From: Spirodela intermedia
Taxonomy: Eukaryota; Streptophyta; Magnoliopsida; Alismatales; Araceae
Assembly: GCA_902729315.2 (NCBI GenBank)
Contig: LR746277.1
Location: 5,523,001-5,587,000 of the forward strand
Length of the DNA stretch: 64,000 bases
Direction: 5' to 3'
Shown here: piece by piece, positions 10,304-23,770 of the stretch
Position numbering within the stretch: position 1 is the first letter of the stretch
How the letters are laid out: every line of letters starts with the position of its first letter
Program-made: the position numbers and the translations under genes
Notes under the pieces: generated by a model
Told to the model about the DNA's origin: nothing
What the model saw: only the letters and a program-made list of their open reading frames with translations
The model's database searches: none

Positions 10304-13300
10304 ATGGACTCCATCACGGTCTGCAAATCTGTGAACTCACCCCTTGTAAGTCCACGCCAGCTCCCTATGATCGCAGGCATTCTGTTTCATTTCCACCTCT
10401 TTACCTTTTGCTCTTCTTTCCTCAAACCAGGGTTTCCTCGTCAGACCGGCCAAGGAAATTAAGGCTACGTCATGCGGCTTCATGGTTGGCAGTGTTGGGA
10501 GTTTCCCAAAGCTGTGCATTCCCAGGACAAATGTTGCACATGTGAACCGAAAGTTCAAACCAAGAGGAGGAGCTCTCAGCGCGACTTGTAGGGATGAAAA
10601 GATCCTTGTGGCAAATAGAGGGGAAATTGCAGTAAGAGTCATCCGAACCGCTCACGAGATGGGGATACCATGTGTTGCTGTCTATTCAACAGTGGATCAG
10701 GATGCACTCCACGTACGGCTGGCGGATGAGGCTGTATGCATTGGTGAAGCACCTAGCAGTCAATCGTAAGAGATAATCCACGTTTCTCTTTTGTGTTATT
10801 TCGTTCCTGTTGCTTAACCTGAAATACGATGCCCATCTTCCCGCTCAAGACTACCTACACCCCTTATTTATTTTCTTAGCGAAGACTGAATTTTTTTTCT
10901 TGTGATTTTATCAGCTATTTATTCATCCCAAATGTGCTATCAGCTGCTGTGAGTCGTGGATGCACCATGCTGCATCCGGGATACGGTTTCCTCGCTGAGA
11001 ATGCTAGTTTTGTGGATATCTGCAAGGAGCATGGCATCAATTTCATCGGTCCTAATGTAAGTCCTTCACAGTAACTTAGTTTATTGTCACTATTAGACTC
11101 TCTTGCGGGCTACTTCATAGCTGGAAAAGGCAGGAATGTGCACCCAGTAGCCTTTGTGGTCAGGATGTTGGGGTGGGATCCAATTTTCTTACATTATCGG
11201 AATCTGATAGCATAGAGACGAAGCGCCAGCTTTTCCAATGTTTTATCTGGTCTCTATGTTAACATAATAGTGAGGAAAAAAACACCATCTAGAAGAAGAA
11301 ACACCAGCTTCTCTAGTTTTACTGCCAAAGCAGAATATGTTTGTTACGCAGCAAGTATCTTGTCCATTTTAAAATTTTCATGAATTGTGATAATTTTAAT
11401 TGTCGTTGCCAAATCCGTTATCACTTTGGATCTTTAGATTCGTGATCAATATCATTTACTATGGAAGATTATCTTTTCCATATGAGAACTACGCAGAAAA
11501 AAAGAAGGAATCTCTTAGACCTTCTCTTGAACCTTGGAACCTTTGCTAATCCTGGACACAGCAACCGTTCTTCTTGAAAGGGCCGTCCCTGCTTTCAAAA
11601 GTTTATTTTTCGTATTTTTTAAAGTTTTTAAGGGAGGATTTTTTGTGTGTGTGTGGGGAAGTAGGGTCGTATTTCGTCCATTATCGTGGCTCTTTATGTT
11701 CAAAGGTCTAGCTAAATGTTTGTGTTCCAAGTTGGAGAGGGACATCTCTCTTGTTCACTTGCCATCTCTCTCTCTGAGGTCTTTATGTCCATTAGTTAGA
11801 TGAGCTCTGCCTATGGAATAATGATGGTCGACCTTACAGATTATGCCATAAAATTACTCATTTCGGCTCTGTGTTGTCAACGGTTGAGAATCTATGTCTA
11901 TGTGGTTCAAAGAACATCAGCTGCCAACAGATTTGAAAGGGGGTTAACCACTTGTGATTGTCACGCTAACCCTGATATTATATGCTGCTCTTGCGTAATT
12001 GTGTTCCTCAAACTTCTAAGTAATTTCAAAGATTTAAAGAACATTGTGTTTTTTTTTTTTAGCCAGATAGTATCCGTGTTATGGGTGACAAAGCTACTGC
12101 AAGGGAAACGATGAAGAAGGCTGGTGTCCCAACGGTTCCTGGGAGTGAAGGGTTATTGCAGGTAAAATAAAACACAGATGCACCCTAGATTGATGTAATT
12201 CAGAATTGAGGTTTCACAAAAATCGTAGCTAATCCTACAATAAGTTCTTCCCGAATGTATTCTCTCAACGAATGAGTAATTGTTTATGAAAAACCTGGTT
12301 CCTTCAACGTATTTTGTTTAACGAAGAGGCTTATTTTTTTGTTTCAGTCCACAGAGGAAGCTATTAAGCTTGCACATGAGATCGGTTTTCCTGTCATGAT
12401 CAAGGTAATGCTTTCCTCTTAGCTTTCCTCATTAATAAAGTTTCACTTTGACTATTTAAAGAAGTGCAATCTTTACACACTGGGATTTCCCATCTATTTG
12501 ATGAAGAAAGGCTAGATTAAAAAGGTGGGTTTCATCTCTGTCATCATAGGAGATGCTTATTCCTTACATTTTGGTAGATGTAGATTTCTACATGAAAAAA
12601 AATTGATCTTGTGAACTTCATATGCTCTTTGTGAAAGACAATTGAGCAGTAAATTCACTTTAAATGAGAAGTATCTTGTATGATCTCGTTGTGATCCAAT
12701 TTCTCCATAAATTGTTATCCATCTGTGAAGGAGAAAATCATCTTAGACTGACTTCAGCCTACTTGTGCCAGGCCAGATATGTCTTCTACTATATAATTGT
12801 TGCACGAGGATAAACAGCACAACCAATAATCCTTTACATGTCTTATTTTGGTAGTAGAATGAGAACTTTTAGTTCTACTGATCAAGCTATGTTACGAGAT
12901 GAATGAGGTGACAAGGAAGGCCTTGGTTTCATTGGAAATGACCATGACAGGCACTGTTTTTGCTTGGTTGCCTGGGCGCCTAAACAGCACACCCAAGTCT
13001 ATGTATTGTTGCTTTGGTGTTGGCTACAAAACTAAGTTCTGGACAGAAGAATTGTTAAATTTTCATTGATCTGAAATGCTAGTTAGTTTTTAGATTCTAT
13101 AATGAATTTGGTCGGACTGGAATAGCAATCTGATGTTCCCACTAGATTTAAATTATTTTGTGCCATCTCTGTGGTTGTTGTTGCATTTGCTTGTTGCCAA
13201 ACCAGGATCTTGATCTTCTTGATCAGGTCTTCACCCTCCCTTCTCACTAGAGCTGCCTAGAAAATCCCATTAGAGTAGTAGATTCACAAGAAGTCTTATT

Positions 13301-16300
13301 TCAATTCACCTGTACATTGGTTTAAATACCGGTTACATCTATAGTGGGCCAAACCCTTTTATTTTGAAGAAAGAAAGGGAGAGCCCATTAAGTAGTCCAT
13401 AATTGACTCACTTAAGGGCCCAAATAGAAGAGAGACACTACAATAACGAGATCTTAGCTTGTCTGACACCCCCTGCAAGTTGGGTGTGGATGTTAGACAT
13501 GCCCAACTTGAATACAAGCTTCTGTAGAGTTGGTCCCGGCGGCCCTTTGGTAAATATATTTGCCACTTGATTAGTACAATTGATAAACATCAAGTTTATC
13601 ATCCCTTCTTCAATCTTTTCCTTGATAAACTGAGGATCTATTTCAATGTACTTTGTCCTGTCATGTTGGACTGGATTATGGGCAATAGCTATAGCTGATT
13701 GATTGTCACAGTACAACTTGATGCAACCTTGAGAGTATAGATGTAGATCTTCAAGTAGTATTTTTATCCATATTGCTTCACATATACCTTGAGCCATAGT
13801 TTTAAATTCAGCTTCTGCACTAGATTTGGACACCACCTTTTACTTCTTACTTCTCCATAAGACCAGATTTCCACCGACGAAGGAACAATATCCAGATGTT
13901 GACCTCCTGTCACTTACTGATCCTACATCATTTGCGTCTGTATATATTTCTACAATACTATCACCACCTCGTGAAAATAATAGGCCTTGTCCTATAGTAT
14001 TCTTCAAATACGGTAGAATATGATATGCTGCTTGTAAGTGAATTTCTCTTGGGTCATTCATGAATTGACTAGAGGAACTCACAGCATATGCCACATTTGG
14101 TCTAGTATGATTCAGATAAATCAATTTTTCAATCAACCTTTGGAAGGATTCCTTATTAACTGGAGGACTGTCACCTCCTGCTCCAAGTTTCACATTTATA
14201 TCCACTGGTGTGACTATTGGTTTACAGGCAAGTTGTCTAGTTTCCTGGAGCAGATCAACAGTATATTTATGTTGAGAAATAAAGATACCTTCTTTCGAGT
14301 GTGCCACCTCAATACCAAGAAAATACCTTAGTCTCCCAAGAGACTTAATATCAAACTCTTGTGAAAGGTTTTTACTCAAATTTTGGATTTCATTTGTATC
14401 ATCACTTGTGATCAATATATCATTGACATATACAATTAATACAGTCATACCTCCACACGAATTATGTTTGATGAATAAAGTATGATCTGCATTACTCTGT
14501 TTATATCCTTGACTTTTCATTGTCTTGGTGAACCTTTCAAACTAAGCTCGAGGAGATTGTTTGAGACCATAGAGGGCTTTCTTTAGTCTACAAACCACTT
14601 TTGATTGATTGGATAGTGGATATCCTGGAGGTATAGTCATGTAGACTTTCTCTTCTAGTTCTCCATGTAAAAATACATTTTTGACATCAAAATTGATGTC
14701 TTTCCTAGTTCAACTTAGCTGCTAGAGCAATCAATATTCTCATGGTGTTAAACTTAGCAATTGGAGCAAAGGTCTCAAGATAGTCAATCCCATATGATTG
14801 AGTATAGCCTTTTGCTACCAATCGTGCCTTATATTTTTCAAGTGACCCAATCTGCATTAAATTTCAGGGTATATACCCATTTACACCGTGCAACTTTCTT
14901 ACCAGCTGGGAGTGGAACTAGATTCCATATATGATTCTTTTGCAGGGCTTCCATCTCTGCATCCATTGCTTGGCTCCACTCTTTTCTAGCTAATGCTTTA
15001 TCAACTGTTTTTGGTACACTTGTCATATTAAGTGAGCTCAAGAATACTTTATACTCTTGACTCAATCTATCATATGATAGATAATTGGCCATTGGATACC
15101 TTGGTCTATTTCTGCAATTCCTTACCCCTTTACACAGGGCAATAGGCCATCCGAGCTGATCATCTTCAATTAAGCCTACATCAAGTTGTTCGACCTCATT
15201 TTGCCTTGGATCATCTTCTTCCAACTGCATTGGTTCAGTTACATTCTCCACCCTTTCTGAACTTGTCTCCTAAATATTTGTGTCACTTGAGGGCAAGGGT
15301 CTTCAAAGCTAGCAACTAAAGGATTTTTTGATCTTTGAATATTAGGCTCTTCGGTTCTTTTATAATACATCTCATATTCATTAAATGTAACATTTATAGC
15401 CATTTTGAGTGGGTATCCAACAAATATGTACTTACGTGCTCTAAGATCCAACTTACCCAACTAAGTATTAGCAATGTGAACATATGCCACACAACCAAAC
15501 ACCTTGGGAGCTAAGTTCGTTCACAACTTTACATTTTGATAAGTTTTAGATAGTAACTCAATTGGACTCTAATGTCTAGTTGATCTTATTGGTATGCAAT
15601 TTATAAGATCTGTAGCTGTCAATATAGCTTCTCCCCAATATTTTTTGGGTACATTTCCCTGGAATAATAGTGTTCTAGCTGTCTCCACAATTTGGCCAAT
15701 CTATCTTTTAGCTAGCCCATTATGTTGTGGAGTACCAATACATAATAATTCATGGATTATGCCTCTTTGAGGAAAATAAGGGGAGATGATAGTATTGAAA
15801 TACTCTTTGGCATTATCTGTTTTGAACCGGTTTATCACTGTTCCAAATTGATTATCTATCATGTTAAAGAACTGTGGATAATTTGAGCAGCTTCAGCTTT
15901 GGACTTAAGCAGATAAAGTCATATAAACCGGATACAGTCATCAACAAATAGCATAAACCATTTGTCACCAGATATACTCGATATTTGACATGACACCCAT
16001 ATATCACTATGAATCCGATATAGTGGTACTAAACTCCTTTCATTCTTAAAATAAAATGTAGATCATTTGTGTTTGGTCAATTGACAGGCCTCACACATCA
16101 AAGTTTTGACATCAGCCTTATTACAAATGGTAGGAAACGAATGTTTCATCAATTCAAAAGAAGGATGCCTAACATGACTATGTTGAAGCATGATTTGGCT
16201 CTTAGTATCTCCGGAAAAACTAAGAGAGGAGAGATACTGCATCTTGATCTTCCAGATAGAGAAGGCCATCTTGATGCCTAACATGTCCAGTCTTCTATCC

Positions 16301-19300
16301 CGACATCTTATCAATTAGAAAACATGCATCATCTTTAAGAATAGATTTGCGCTTACAATCTTGCAAAAGTTTTTGTAAGGATATAAGATGTGCCTCAAGT
16401 CTAGGGACATGAGGGACATCTTTAAGTGTACCTAGTCCATTAATTTTGATGCTCCCAATACCCGCCACTGATAAGATTCCTCTTCTAGTTATAAGGACTT
16501 TATGTGGCCTATTTATCTTTGCATATTAACGAATCTAGAGATATTTGGTGTCATGTGATCTGTGGCACTAGTATCAATAATCCAATTTATTCTATTGGGT
16601 TTTGGGATAATAACATTACTGGAAAATACTTTGTTTTCACCTGAGCATGCCAATAAGGTAGAACTTAGTATGCTTTGAGTCGCTCTAGTTCTTCCTTTAT
16701 CTTCATAAAGTCCTCCCCACTTTCATGAGCAGGCTCTCCTGTTTGCTCATTTGGCTGCCCTTGTTCTTCACCTTCATGACTTTGAGAAGTAGCAACATAT
16801 ACCTTTCGATTTTGTTGGGGCTTATCATATAACTTCCAATAGGTTTCTCTGGTATGTCTTTTGCATTTGCAAAAAGAACACCAAAGAGTATCCTTATAGT
16901 TATTTGAGGCTCTCTATCCTTGATTAGTTGAATTCTCTTGATCTTGCTGAACTTCTTAGCTTGATTTTTTTCAGTTTTCTTGGTAAAAAATACAATTGGG
17001 CTAGGCCTTGATGGATCTGAGAGTAGACGCAGTTGACTCTCTTCCTCCATAACAATACCGATGGCTTCATCCAAATCTGCTGGCCTCTCTATGTAGGATC
17101 TGACTCTGAAGACTCTCATATTCTAGATTGAAAGCCATTAAGAATGTAAACATTCTCTACTTCAATATGTAATTTCTTTCTTTGGAGTGAGGATTCTTCA
17201 CAGGCCAATGATAATCAATCTCGCTCCATATAGCCTTCATTTCATATGATATCTTCATGATTGTCTTCTCCTCTTGTATTGCCCTCACTATTTTGGCATT
17301 CAACCCATAGATCTTCCAATCATTATGTTGCTTAGAGCAATTCTTGTGGACTTCACTCCACAATTCTTTCATAGTAGCCAGATAAAGAAAATTGTCACAC
17401 ATTTCTGCTGTCATGGTTCCAAGGAGCCATGAACGAAGAAAGGCTTCCTCGGATTTCTAAATTCTGTAATTCGGATCATTCATACCAACAGGATCATCAA
17501 TTAGATGCTCTGGCAAACCTCTCCCAAGGAGGGTTAACTCCACAAATTTCTTCCATTGGTACAGATTGATACCATTAAATTTCAAGCGCTCAGACATACC
17601 TGGCAGCACATACATTGTCTTGTCTCGGCCACCAACAATTGCTGTCATGACTGAGTTGGACGCAGAAGCTTCTTGCCCCATTGACATCTCCTGTTTCTTG
17701 ATTCTTGAAATCAAGAATTGCTCTCAATTGACCTCCTGAATGCTTGCTTCCAGTTGATGGAAAGTGTGTCCTTGTCCTTGCGATGCTTCGCGCCTCAACC
17801 AACTTTGATACCATGTCAAACCAGGATCTTGATCTTCTTGATCAGGTCTTCGCCCTCCCTTCTCACTGGAGCTGCTAGAAAATCCCATTAGAATAGATTT
17901 ACGAAAAGTCTTATTTCAATTCACCTCTACACCGGTTTAAATACCGGTTACATCTATAGTGGGCCAAGCCTTCTTATTTTGAGGAAAGAAAGGGAGAGCC
18001 CATTAAGTAGTCCATAACTGACTCACTTAAGGGCCCAAATAGAAGAGGGACACTACAATAACGAGATCCTAGCTTGTCTGACATGCTTGTCTTATGCCCA
18101 TAGTGAACTCCGGATAATTCTTCCTTTTCTGCTAATGTCTTGCAGTGTTCCTTGTTGTACTCTGATTTCTGTCTTGTTGGATTCTGATTGGGTACATTTT
18201 AAGTTTTCTGGCATGCTTCAATGTTATATTTTCATATTCTTATTTCCTGTAGGCAACTGCTGGGGGAGGTGGACGTGGTATGCGTTTGGCTAAGGAACCA
18301 GAAGAGTTTGTGAAGTTGCTGCAGGTAAGCTACATTTGTTTATATAGATGGTAGTCACAGACAATTTGCCATTTTTGCTGCTTGTTCTATGGCTTCCCTC
18401 CATCAGATTAATTTTAGAAGATTACCTTCTGCGCTTTTTTTTGTAAATCTATCCACAAGACTTTCATGATCCATTGGATAATTGATGGCCGAATGAAAAT
18501 TGCTGCTTTTATATCTGAGACAACTGAAAAAAGAAGAGAAAGTTAGAGAAAGCGTTGGAAACTGTCACAATCTTTAAGAAAATTAACCCAGAAGATCTGC
18601 CCCGTAAAAAAATAAGTAAGTAATTAACTCCTTAGTGTCTTCTCGTGGGGTATTCTGCTCATTCAATTTAGTTTGAAAGGAATCTTTTAATTGGCTTATT
18701 TCAGTCATCTGACATTACCTGATTCCTTTTACAAAACAGAATTATTTAAGGATTCAGTAAAACAAGCCAAAATATTTTTGATCGCCACATGTTTGGTACG
18801 AGTAGCTTTTCTTCTTCGGTAATTTATTTCATTGTCTTGAAACCGTAGTTTATGTCCCCATATTTCCAATATCTTATCTGCAGCAAGCAAAGAGCGAGGC
18901 TGCTGCTGCATTTGGAAATGATGGGGTTTACTTGGAAAAGTACATCCAGAATCCAAGACACATTGAATTCCAGGTATGCCTCTTTTATTTTAATCGAATA
19001 TGTGCTGAGAGAATCATTGAACCATATCTGCATATTGGGGATATCTTTTCTTTTTCTGATAAGTGGCACAAGCTGTTTCGAAATCCTTCTTGTTTTCATT
19101 GTGGGACTCCTTTTTACTTTAATACCTGACTGGAGTGCTCAAATTCTGTTTATGACGTAATTATTTTACCATACACTGCTGCTGTTATTGTTGAAGCCAA
19201 CAGTCTAGACATTTACATTTTTCTCCTTACTACTGTACATTTCCGAAAAGCTAGTGGTGACTTGGCGAAGTTAATACTATCAACACCTCATAAAATCTCT

Positions 19301-22300
19301 ACCAATGTCTCTATCCTGTCACGATTGCGAGACTGGCTCATATGGTCAGATCTATTATATCCTCGGTAAAGCTAGATTTGACGAGATATTTACTGTTAAA
19401 TCTAAATAAGGCAAATGAAAATGGAAGAGCTAGAGGGCAGATGAGCTAGAGAGCCATAAGGTAAATCATGAAAAATGAGTGAAAGATGAATTTAAAGTTC
19501 TCAGAAAGAGCTCTGCATCCTAATATACTCCATCGAAAAGCTGTGCTGTATTGTCCAATGCAATACTAAAATAGGCATTTACATAACAACTGATCTGTAT
19601 GTAATATTTACAAGTTCATATCATACAAATATGTTCTACTAATGGTACGATACTTGTAAGGAGAAGAATATGCTGAACATGACTGCTCGAATTCACTGTA
19701 CCTGTTTTGGGGAGGGGGGATCTTCTCGAAGTAGAAACGTATAATCTCATGTGTATGCGTCTCTTTGCAATCATCCTATCATTCTCAGACACTGAAAGCA
19801 AATATATCGCACTAATAGTCCTCAGAAGTGATTGTGCTGGGATAAATATATTTTTCCTTTCTTTATTCCTTCAGTATATCGAATGCAACATAATGCTAAA
19901 TTATTCATGAAACATTTCATTTATCAATAGCATCATTCATTTGGATGGAACTTTCTTTTTTTCGTGTTGGACATTGCAGGTTCTCGCAGATAAGTACGGA
20001 AATGTTGTTCACTTTGGGGAACGTGATTGTAGTATTCAGGTACTGTGATTTGCTTATTTTCTAATTAATTGTTAATCTTGTTTACTTGATTGAACTCATA
20101 TTAATCAACTTTGTTCCTAAAATTTAGCAACCTATGCTACTGACTCTTACCTATATGTGCGACAATTTGTTCCTCCCTGGTAGTTGGTAATTTTCAGTCG
20201 GTGAAGTTAGTCACAGTATTGTTAAAACTGTTGATAGGCCATTGTATTTCGTGCATCTATGGGCACCATTACGGTTTGAACGTGAAAATTCTGACTGTCC
20301 GGCGTTTTGTGGTCATCGTACGGGAGAATAGATAAATACATCTTAGATCAGTGGATTTAACAAAATTTAACGTGGTGACCTTGACCATGGAGTCAGAAAT
20401 AGGTTGTCTTAATGCGAGGAGGATTTCCAAAACGAAAAGAACTATTCTGGTTCATGTTATGCACTTAGCATTTGGGTCTTCATACCTTCATTGCCATCGG
20501 TGATTAGTTACTTCAATCGGTGCCTGGCCTTTTTTCTTAAAGTCATTCTGGGGTCAATTTGTAACTTGCCCAAGTCTTGATGGAGCGTCTGACTCCATAA
20601 TTGTTGTCAGCACAAAAGTTACAAACAGAAAGGGTAAATTTTGCTTTATTTTTCCTTTTTGAGGACTGGTGTGTCAGTGATTAATTCTGTTCTTCTGACA
20701 AGGATTCGCCCCGAATGATGTCCTTTTGCTTGTTTAGGGAATCTTGTTTGTATAAGCTAATTCCGGCTTGGTCACTTAACTGGATTTTACTCGAATCCTT
20801 CTTTGCAGCGAAGAAATCAGAAGCTCCTTGAAGAAGCTCCGTCTCCTGCGTTGACCCCAGAACTGCGAAAAGCTATGGGTGACGCGGCTGTTGCGGCGGC
20901 TGCATCAATTGGCTACATAGGTGTTGGAACAATAGAATTTCTCTTGGACGAAAGGGGTTCTTTCTACTTCATGGAAATGAACACTAGGATCCAGGTAGAT
21001 GTGTTTACATGTGGGTTTTTCACAACTTGCGTTGAAGAAAGATGTCAGCCGGTTATTATTTCTCTTTTTGGTAAAATCCAGGTGGAGCACCCTGTAACTG
21101 AGATGATTTCGTCGACTGATTTAATTGCGGAGCAGATTCGTGTTGCCCTTGGGGAGAGGCTTACCTACAAGCAGGTTAGTGTTAAATTTTGTTTCTGTAA
21201 GGCTCATTTTTACAGCTTTCAGTAGGAACGGAATAAATACATATTTAGGCGCGATACCTTCTTCGTGGATATAGTTATTTTTCGTCTTTGAAAAGGCATC
21301 TATTTGAGGTAGAAAGAATGGTCAAGAGTATTCCATCTTTGAGAGCCCTGGATATGAATACTAGCATGCACCGTCATATTGTATACTTTTTCCGATCCAG
21401 TATGGGGGACTCTGCACGTGTGATTGTATAACCCTGTTTTTTTTCTATTTCCCATACTTCAATGATCGCGTAGTATTCTCCGTTCTAAATAAAAAAGAGA
21501 AAAAAAATTCCTACAACCTGAGTTGTTCCTAACTCTTTTCTATTCACCACTTCAGGAAGATATTGTTCTCCGGGGACATTCAATTGAGTGCCGTATTAAT
21601 GCTGAAGATCCTTTCAAAGGGTTTCGCCCTGGGCCTGGTATGCGTTTCCCTTGATTTCTAGCAGTATTAGGTTCTACTATTAGGTTCTTCCCATTATAAC
21701 CTTTAGGAAGTCATTAAGTCTTTATTCTTTCAATTTTCTTATTTCATGTAGCCTGTAAAAGCTTCAATTTTTTGTTGATCGTTTATATGGTGCATTACAT
21801 TGAACACTACGGATTCCCCTGACATCTTCTGTTTCGGAGGTATTAAATTTGTGGGCATCCTCCCCTTCGGATGTGTTTTTCATTAAGACATTTAGATCCT
21901 TGTAAAATTTCATTCTCGTCCCATCATGTTCTAGCATTTTTTATGAGAGAAAAAAAATCGACTGGACGCATCTGCCGCATCATTTCTCATCTTCACGTCA
22001 GTGAGGGGATGTAAAAGCATGATGCTGTCTCTTGTTTACCCTTCGATGAGCCTTTTTTTTTTTTTGGGTTTTCATCAATGTGACGTTCTAAGGGCTGAAA
22101 CATATGGAAGCCTGTCTTCCTAACCAAAATCATTTCTTTGGCAATGCTGTGATTACAGGGAGGATAACCTCATACTTGCCCTCCGGTGGGCCTTTTGTGC
22201 GAATGGATAGCCACATCTATCCTGATTATGTTGTTCCGCCAAGCTATGACTCCCTACTCGGAAAGGTTTACCCCACAAGTCTCTCAAGGACAGGCGATTA

Positions 22301-23492
22301 TATTTCTATAGAAAATACCTTGATTAGGAACTAATACAGAATCTTCCAAAGTTTATTTCCATCATATCTTCTATCTGGGCATGCATATATATATATATAT
22401 ATATATACACTCTATATGGGTTCTGGCAAAAAGAAAGAGTTTTAAAAACTGAGGTAGACAAAACTTGTCATGCGTACATTTCTTGAAAGTGTTTCAGTGA
22501 TCTTAAATTTCAATATGATTTAGCCCTCTCGTTATTACTTATCGAAATATTTCATTGAGAGAGCGTGCTTTGTTCTGAGCCTGCCAGATTTCTTCATTAT
22601 CTTGCAGCTTATTGTCTGGGCACCAACAAGAGAGCAGGCGATTAACCGGATGAAAAGGGCCCTCAACGACACTGTTATAACAGGTTTGTGAGTGATCCCT
22701 CTCTAGTGTTCTTATCAGATTACGCGTTCTTATCCTCCTTTTGTTCCACAAAAAAAAAAAAAAAAAAAAAAAACCAACCAACAGACCTTCGGCCCAGCGA
22801 AAGTGAAAAAAAATAGAGTACATATTTTCTTGGCGAATGAATGGTCTACAGATTCTGATAAAGAGGCTAAAAAATTATGTACCCATGCTCAACCTGTTTC
22901 TTTATCAATAAAAATGGAGAAATAAAAAGACGACACCGTTTTTCATTCATTCATTCATTCATTCATTCATTCATTCATTCATCCATTCATTCATTCATCT
23001 CTGGTGCTGCTTAAAAAAGAAAGAAAGAAAAAAGGCTTGCCCTGATGGGCGGATGATCTGAGTCTTCGATTGTTCCGCAGGAGTCCCTACAACCATCGAG
23101 TACCATAAGCTCATCCTGGACGTCGAGGTACGGGAGGAGCCACTGTTATTCGTCCTCTGCGGCCCATCCCCGTTGGGTGGGAGCTGCATGTGGAAAGGAA
23201 GGACCTAATGAGCTCCCCATCATCTTCCTCCTCCCTTGGATTTGCAGGACTTCCGAGACGGCAAAGTCGACACCGCCTTCATCCCGAAGCACGAGGAAGA
23301 GCTGGCCGAGGTGAGCATCTCACTCACATCAACCTCCGTTGGAAATTGATTGAGTTCTCTGAATGAATCTTTGGAATCTAATCCCGAGGGCTCATCCCAA
23401 CTGAGCATCAATTTAATGTCCGGGTGCTCGTGCAGCCGCAGTCGCTGGTCCCGTCGCTGCCCGCCAAGGCCCTCGCCGGCACGAGCGCGTAG
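10304..23492 (+). CDS. CAC2: Biotin carboxylase subunit of plastid acetyl-CoA carboxylase
   Basis: ATP-dependent carboxylation of biotin on BCCP, the first half-reaction of heteromeric acetyl-CoA carboxylase, which makes malonyl-CoA for fatty acid synthesis in plastids. Sixteen coding exons: 10304-10345, 10431-10765, 10915-11056, 12063-12161, 12348-12404, 18253-18324, 18884-18973, 19980-20039, 20809-20994, 21082-21174, 21556-21637, 22159-22265, 22608-22683, 23081-23127, 23248-23310 and 23436-23492, giving 535 residues, the usual family length. About the first 70 residues are a Ser/Lys/Arg-bearing transit peptide; the enzyme begins at [18 protein letters not shown]. The ATP-grasp glycine loop [25 protein letters not shown] and the catalytic [16 protein letters not shown] are intact. 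The initiator ATG lies one base after a TCTCAG acceptor, so a 5' UTR intron is likely. Intron 5 (12405-18252) is inflated by a copia element. Confidence 0.96.
13188..13194 (+). repeat. Candidate target-site duplication, left copy
   Basis: TGCTTGT directly precedes the left LTR and recurs directly after the right LTR at 18084-18090. Seven bp is longer than the usual 5 bp for copia, so part of the match may be chance. Confidence 0.6.
13195..13468 (-). repeat. 3' LTR of the intronic copia element
   Basis: Matches 17814-18083 almost throughout, including the GGTTACATCTATAGTGGGCC block. Ends TG/CA. Confidence 0.92.
13469..13836 (-). pseudogene. Copia RNase H remnant
   Basis: The translated segment shows [21 protein letters not shown] and [16 protein letters not shown], typical of the copia RNase H domain, ending just before the polypurine tract. 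It is separated from the reverse transcriptase by a frame break near 13.84 kb. Confidence 0.85.
13840..15251 (-). pseudogene. Copia reverse transcriptase remnant
   Basis: Two open stretches (14838-15251 and 13840-14520) carry [31 protein letters not shown] and [10 protein letters not shown]. The expected YVDD box has Asn for the first catalytic Asp. Frame breaks lie between the two stretches (about 14.52-14.84 kb). Confidence 0.88.
15239..16314 (-). pseudogene. Copia integrase remnant
   Basis: The GAG pre-integrase type segment at 16063-16314 ([22 protein letters not shown]) is followed by an integrase core broken by several stops. The distal part at 15239-15460 has [12 protein letters not shown], a copia integrase C-terminal motif. 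Confidence 0.8.
16703..17714 (-). pseudogene. Copia gag remnant
   Basis: Open stretches 17457-17714 ([21 protein letters not shown]), 17157-17414 ([12 protein letters not shown]) and 16703-17119 look like copia Gag in order, broken by frame shifts. No clean CCHC zinc knuckle remains. Confidence 0.75.
17814..18083 (-). repeat. 5' LTR of the intronic copia element
   Basis: Upstream LTR in the element's own orientation. It adjoins the primer binding site and is followed by the second TGCTTGT at 18084-18090. Confidence 0.92.
22943..22998. repeat. (ATTC)n microsatellite in CAC2 intron 13
   Basis: About 14 tetranucleotide units with one ATCC variant, 80 bp before exon 14. Confidence 0.9.
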
Positions 23493-23732
23493 GAGGAGGA
23501 AGCCAGCCGGCCGGCCAGCCAGCCAGCCAGCCAGCCATGGATGGATGCAGCGCGGTCGCCGGCCGTCGTAATTCGTCTTAATTTTTGGATTTTTTCTTCT
23601 GAACGTTGCTGGGCTTCAGAGGACGCCCGAGGTAAAGGCTGTGCACGCGTAGGTGGTTAGGGATGGGGTTTTAAGATAGGTGGAGCCTGGTTTCCTTTTA
23701 TGAGAGAGAACATTCTTTTTGCTAAACCCCTC

Positions 23733-23770
<38 letters not shown>

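Larger units (their letters stand above)
13195..18083 (-). mobile_element. Ty1/copia LTR retrotransposon, antisense in CAC2 intron 5
   Basis: About 4.9 kb, bounded by two LTRs of about 270 bp that begin TG and end CA. On the minus strand it reads: 5' LTR (17814-18083), primer binding site TGGTATCAAAG (17803-17813, complementary to initiator tRNA-Met), gag (about 17.1-17.7 kb), integrase (about 15.3-16.3 kb), reverse transcriptase (about 13.85-15.25 kb), RNase H ending near 13.47 kb, polypurine tract ending GCAGGGGG, 3' LTR. Integrase before RT places it in Ty1/copia. The pol frame is broken by stops and shifts, and the RT catalytic box reads YVNDI, so this copy is not autonomous. The LTRs differ by scattered substitutions and small indels, so the insertion is not recent. 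It inserted without interrupting CAC2 coding sequence. Confidence 0.93.

Noticed and set aside
22943-22998. Regular repeats that might suggest a CRISPR array
   Set aside because: These are tetranucleotide microsatellites in a plant intron, without unique spacers.
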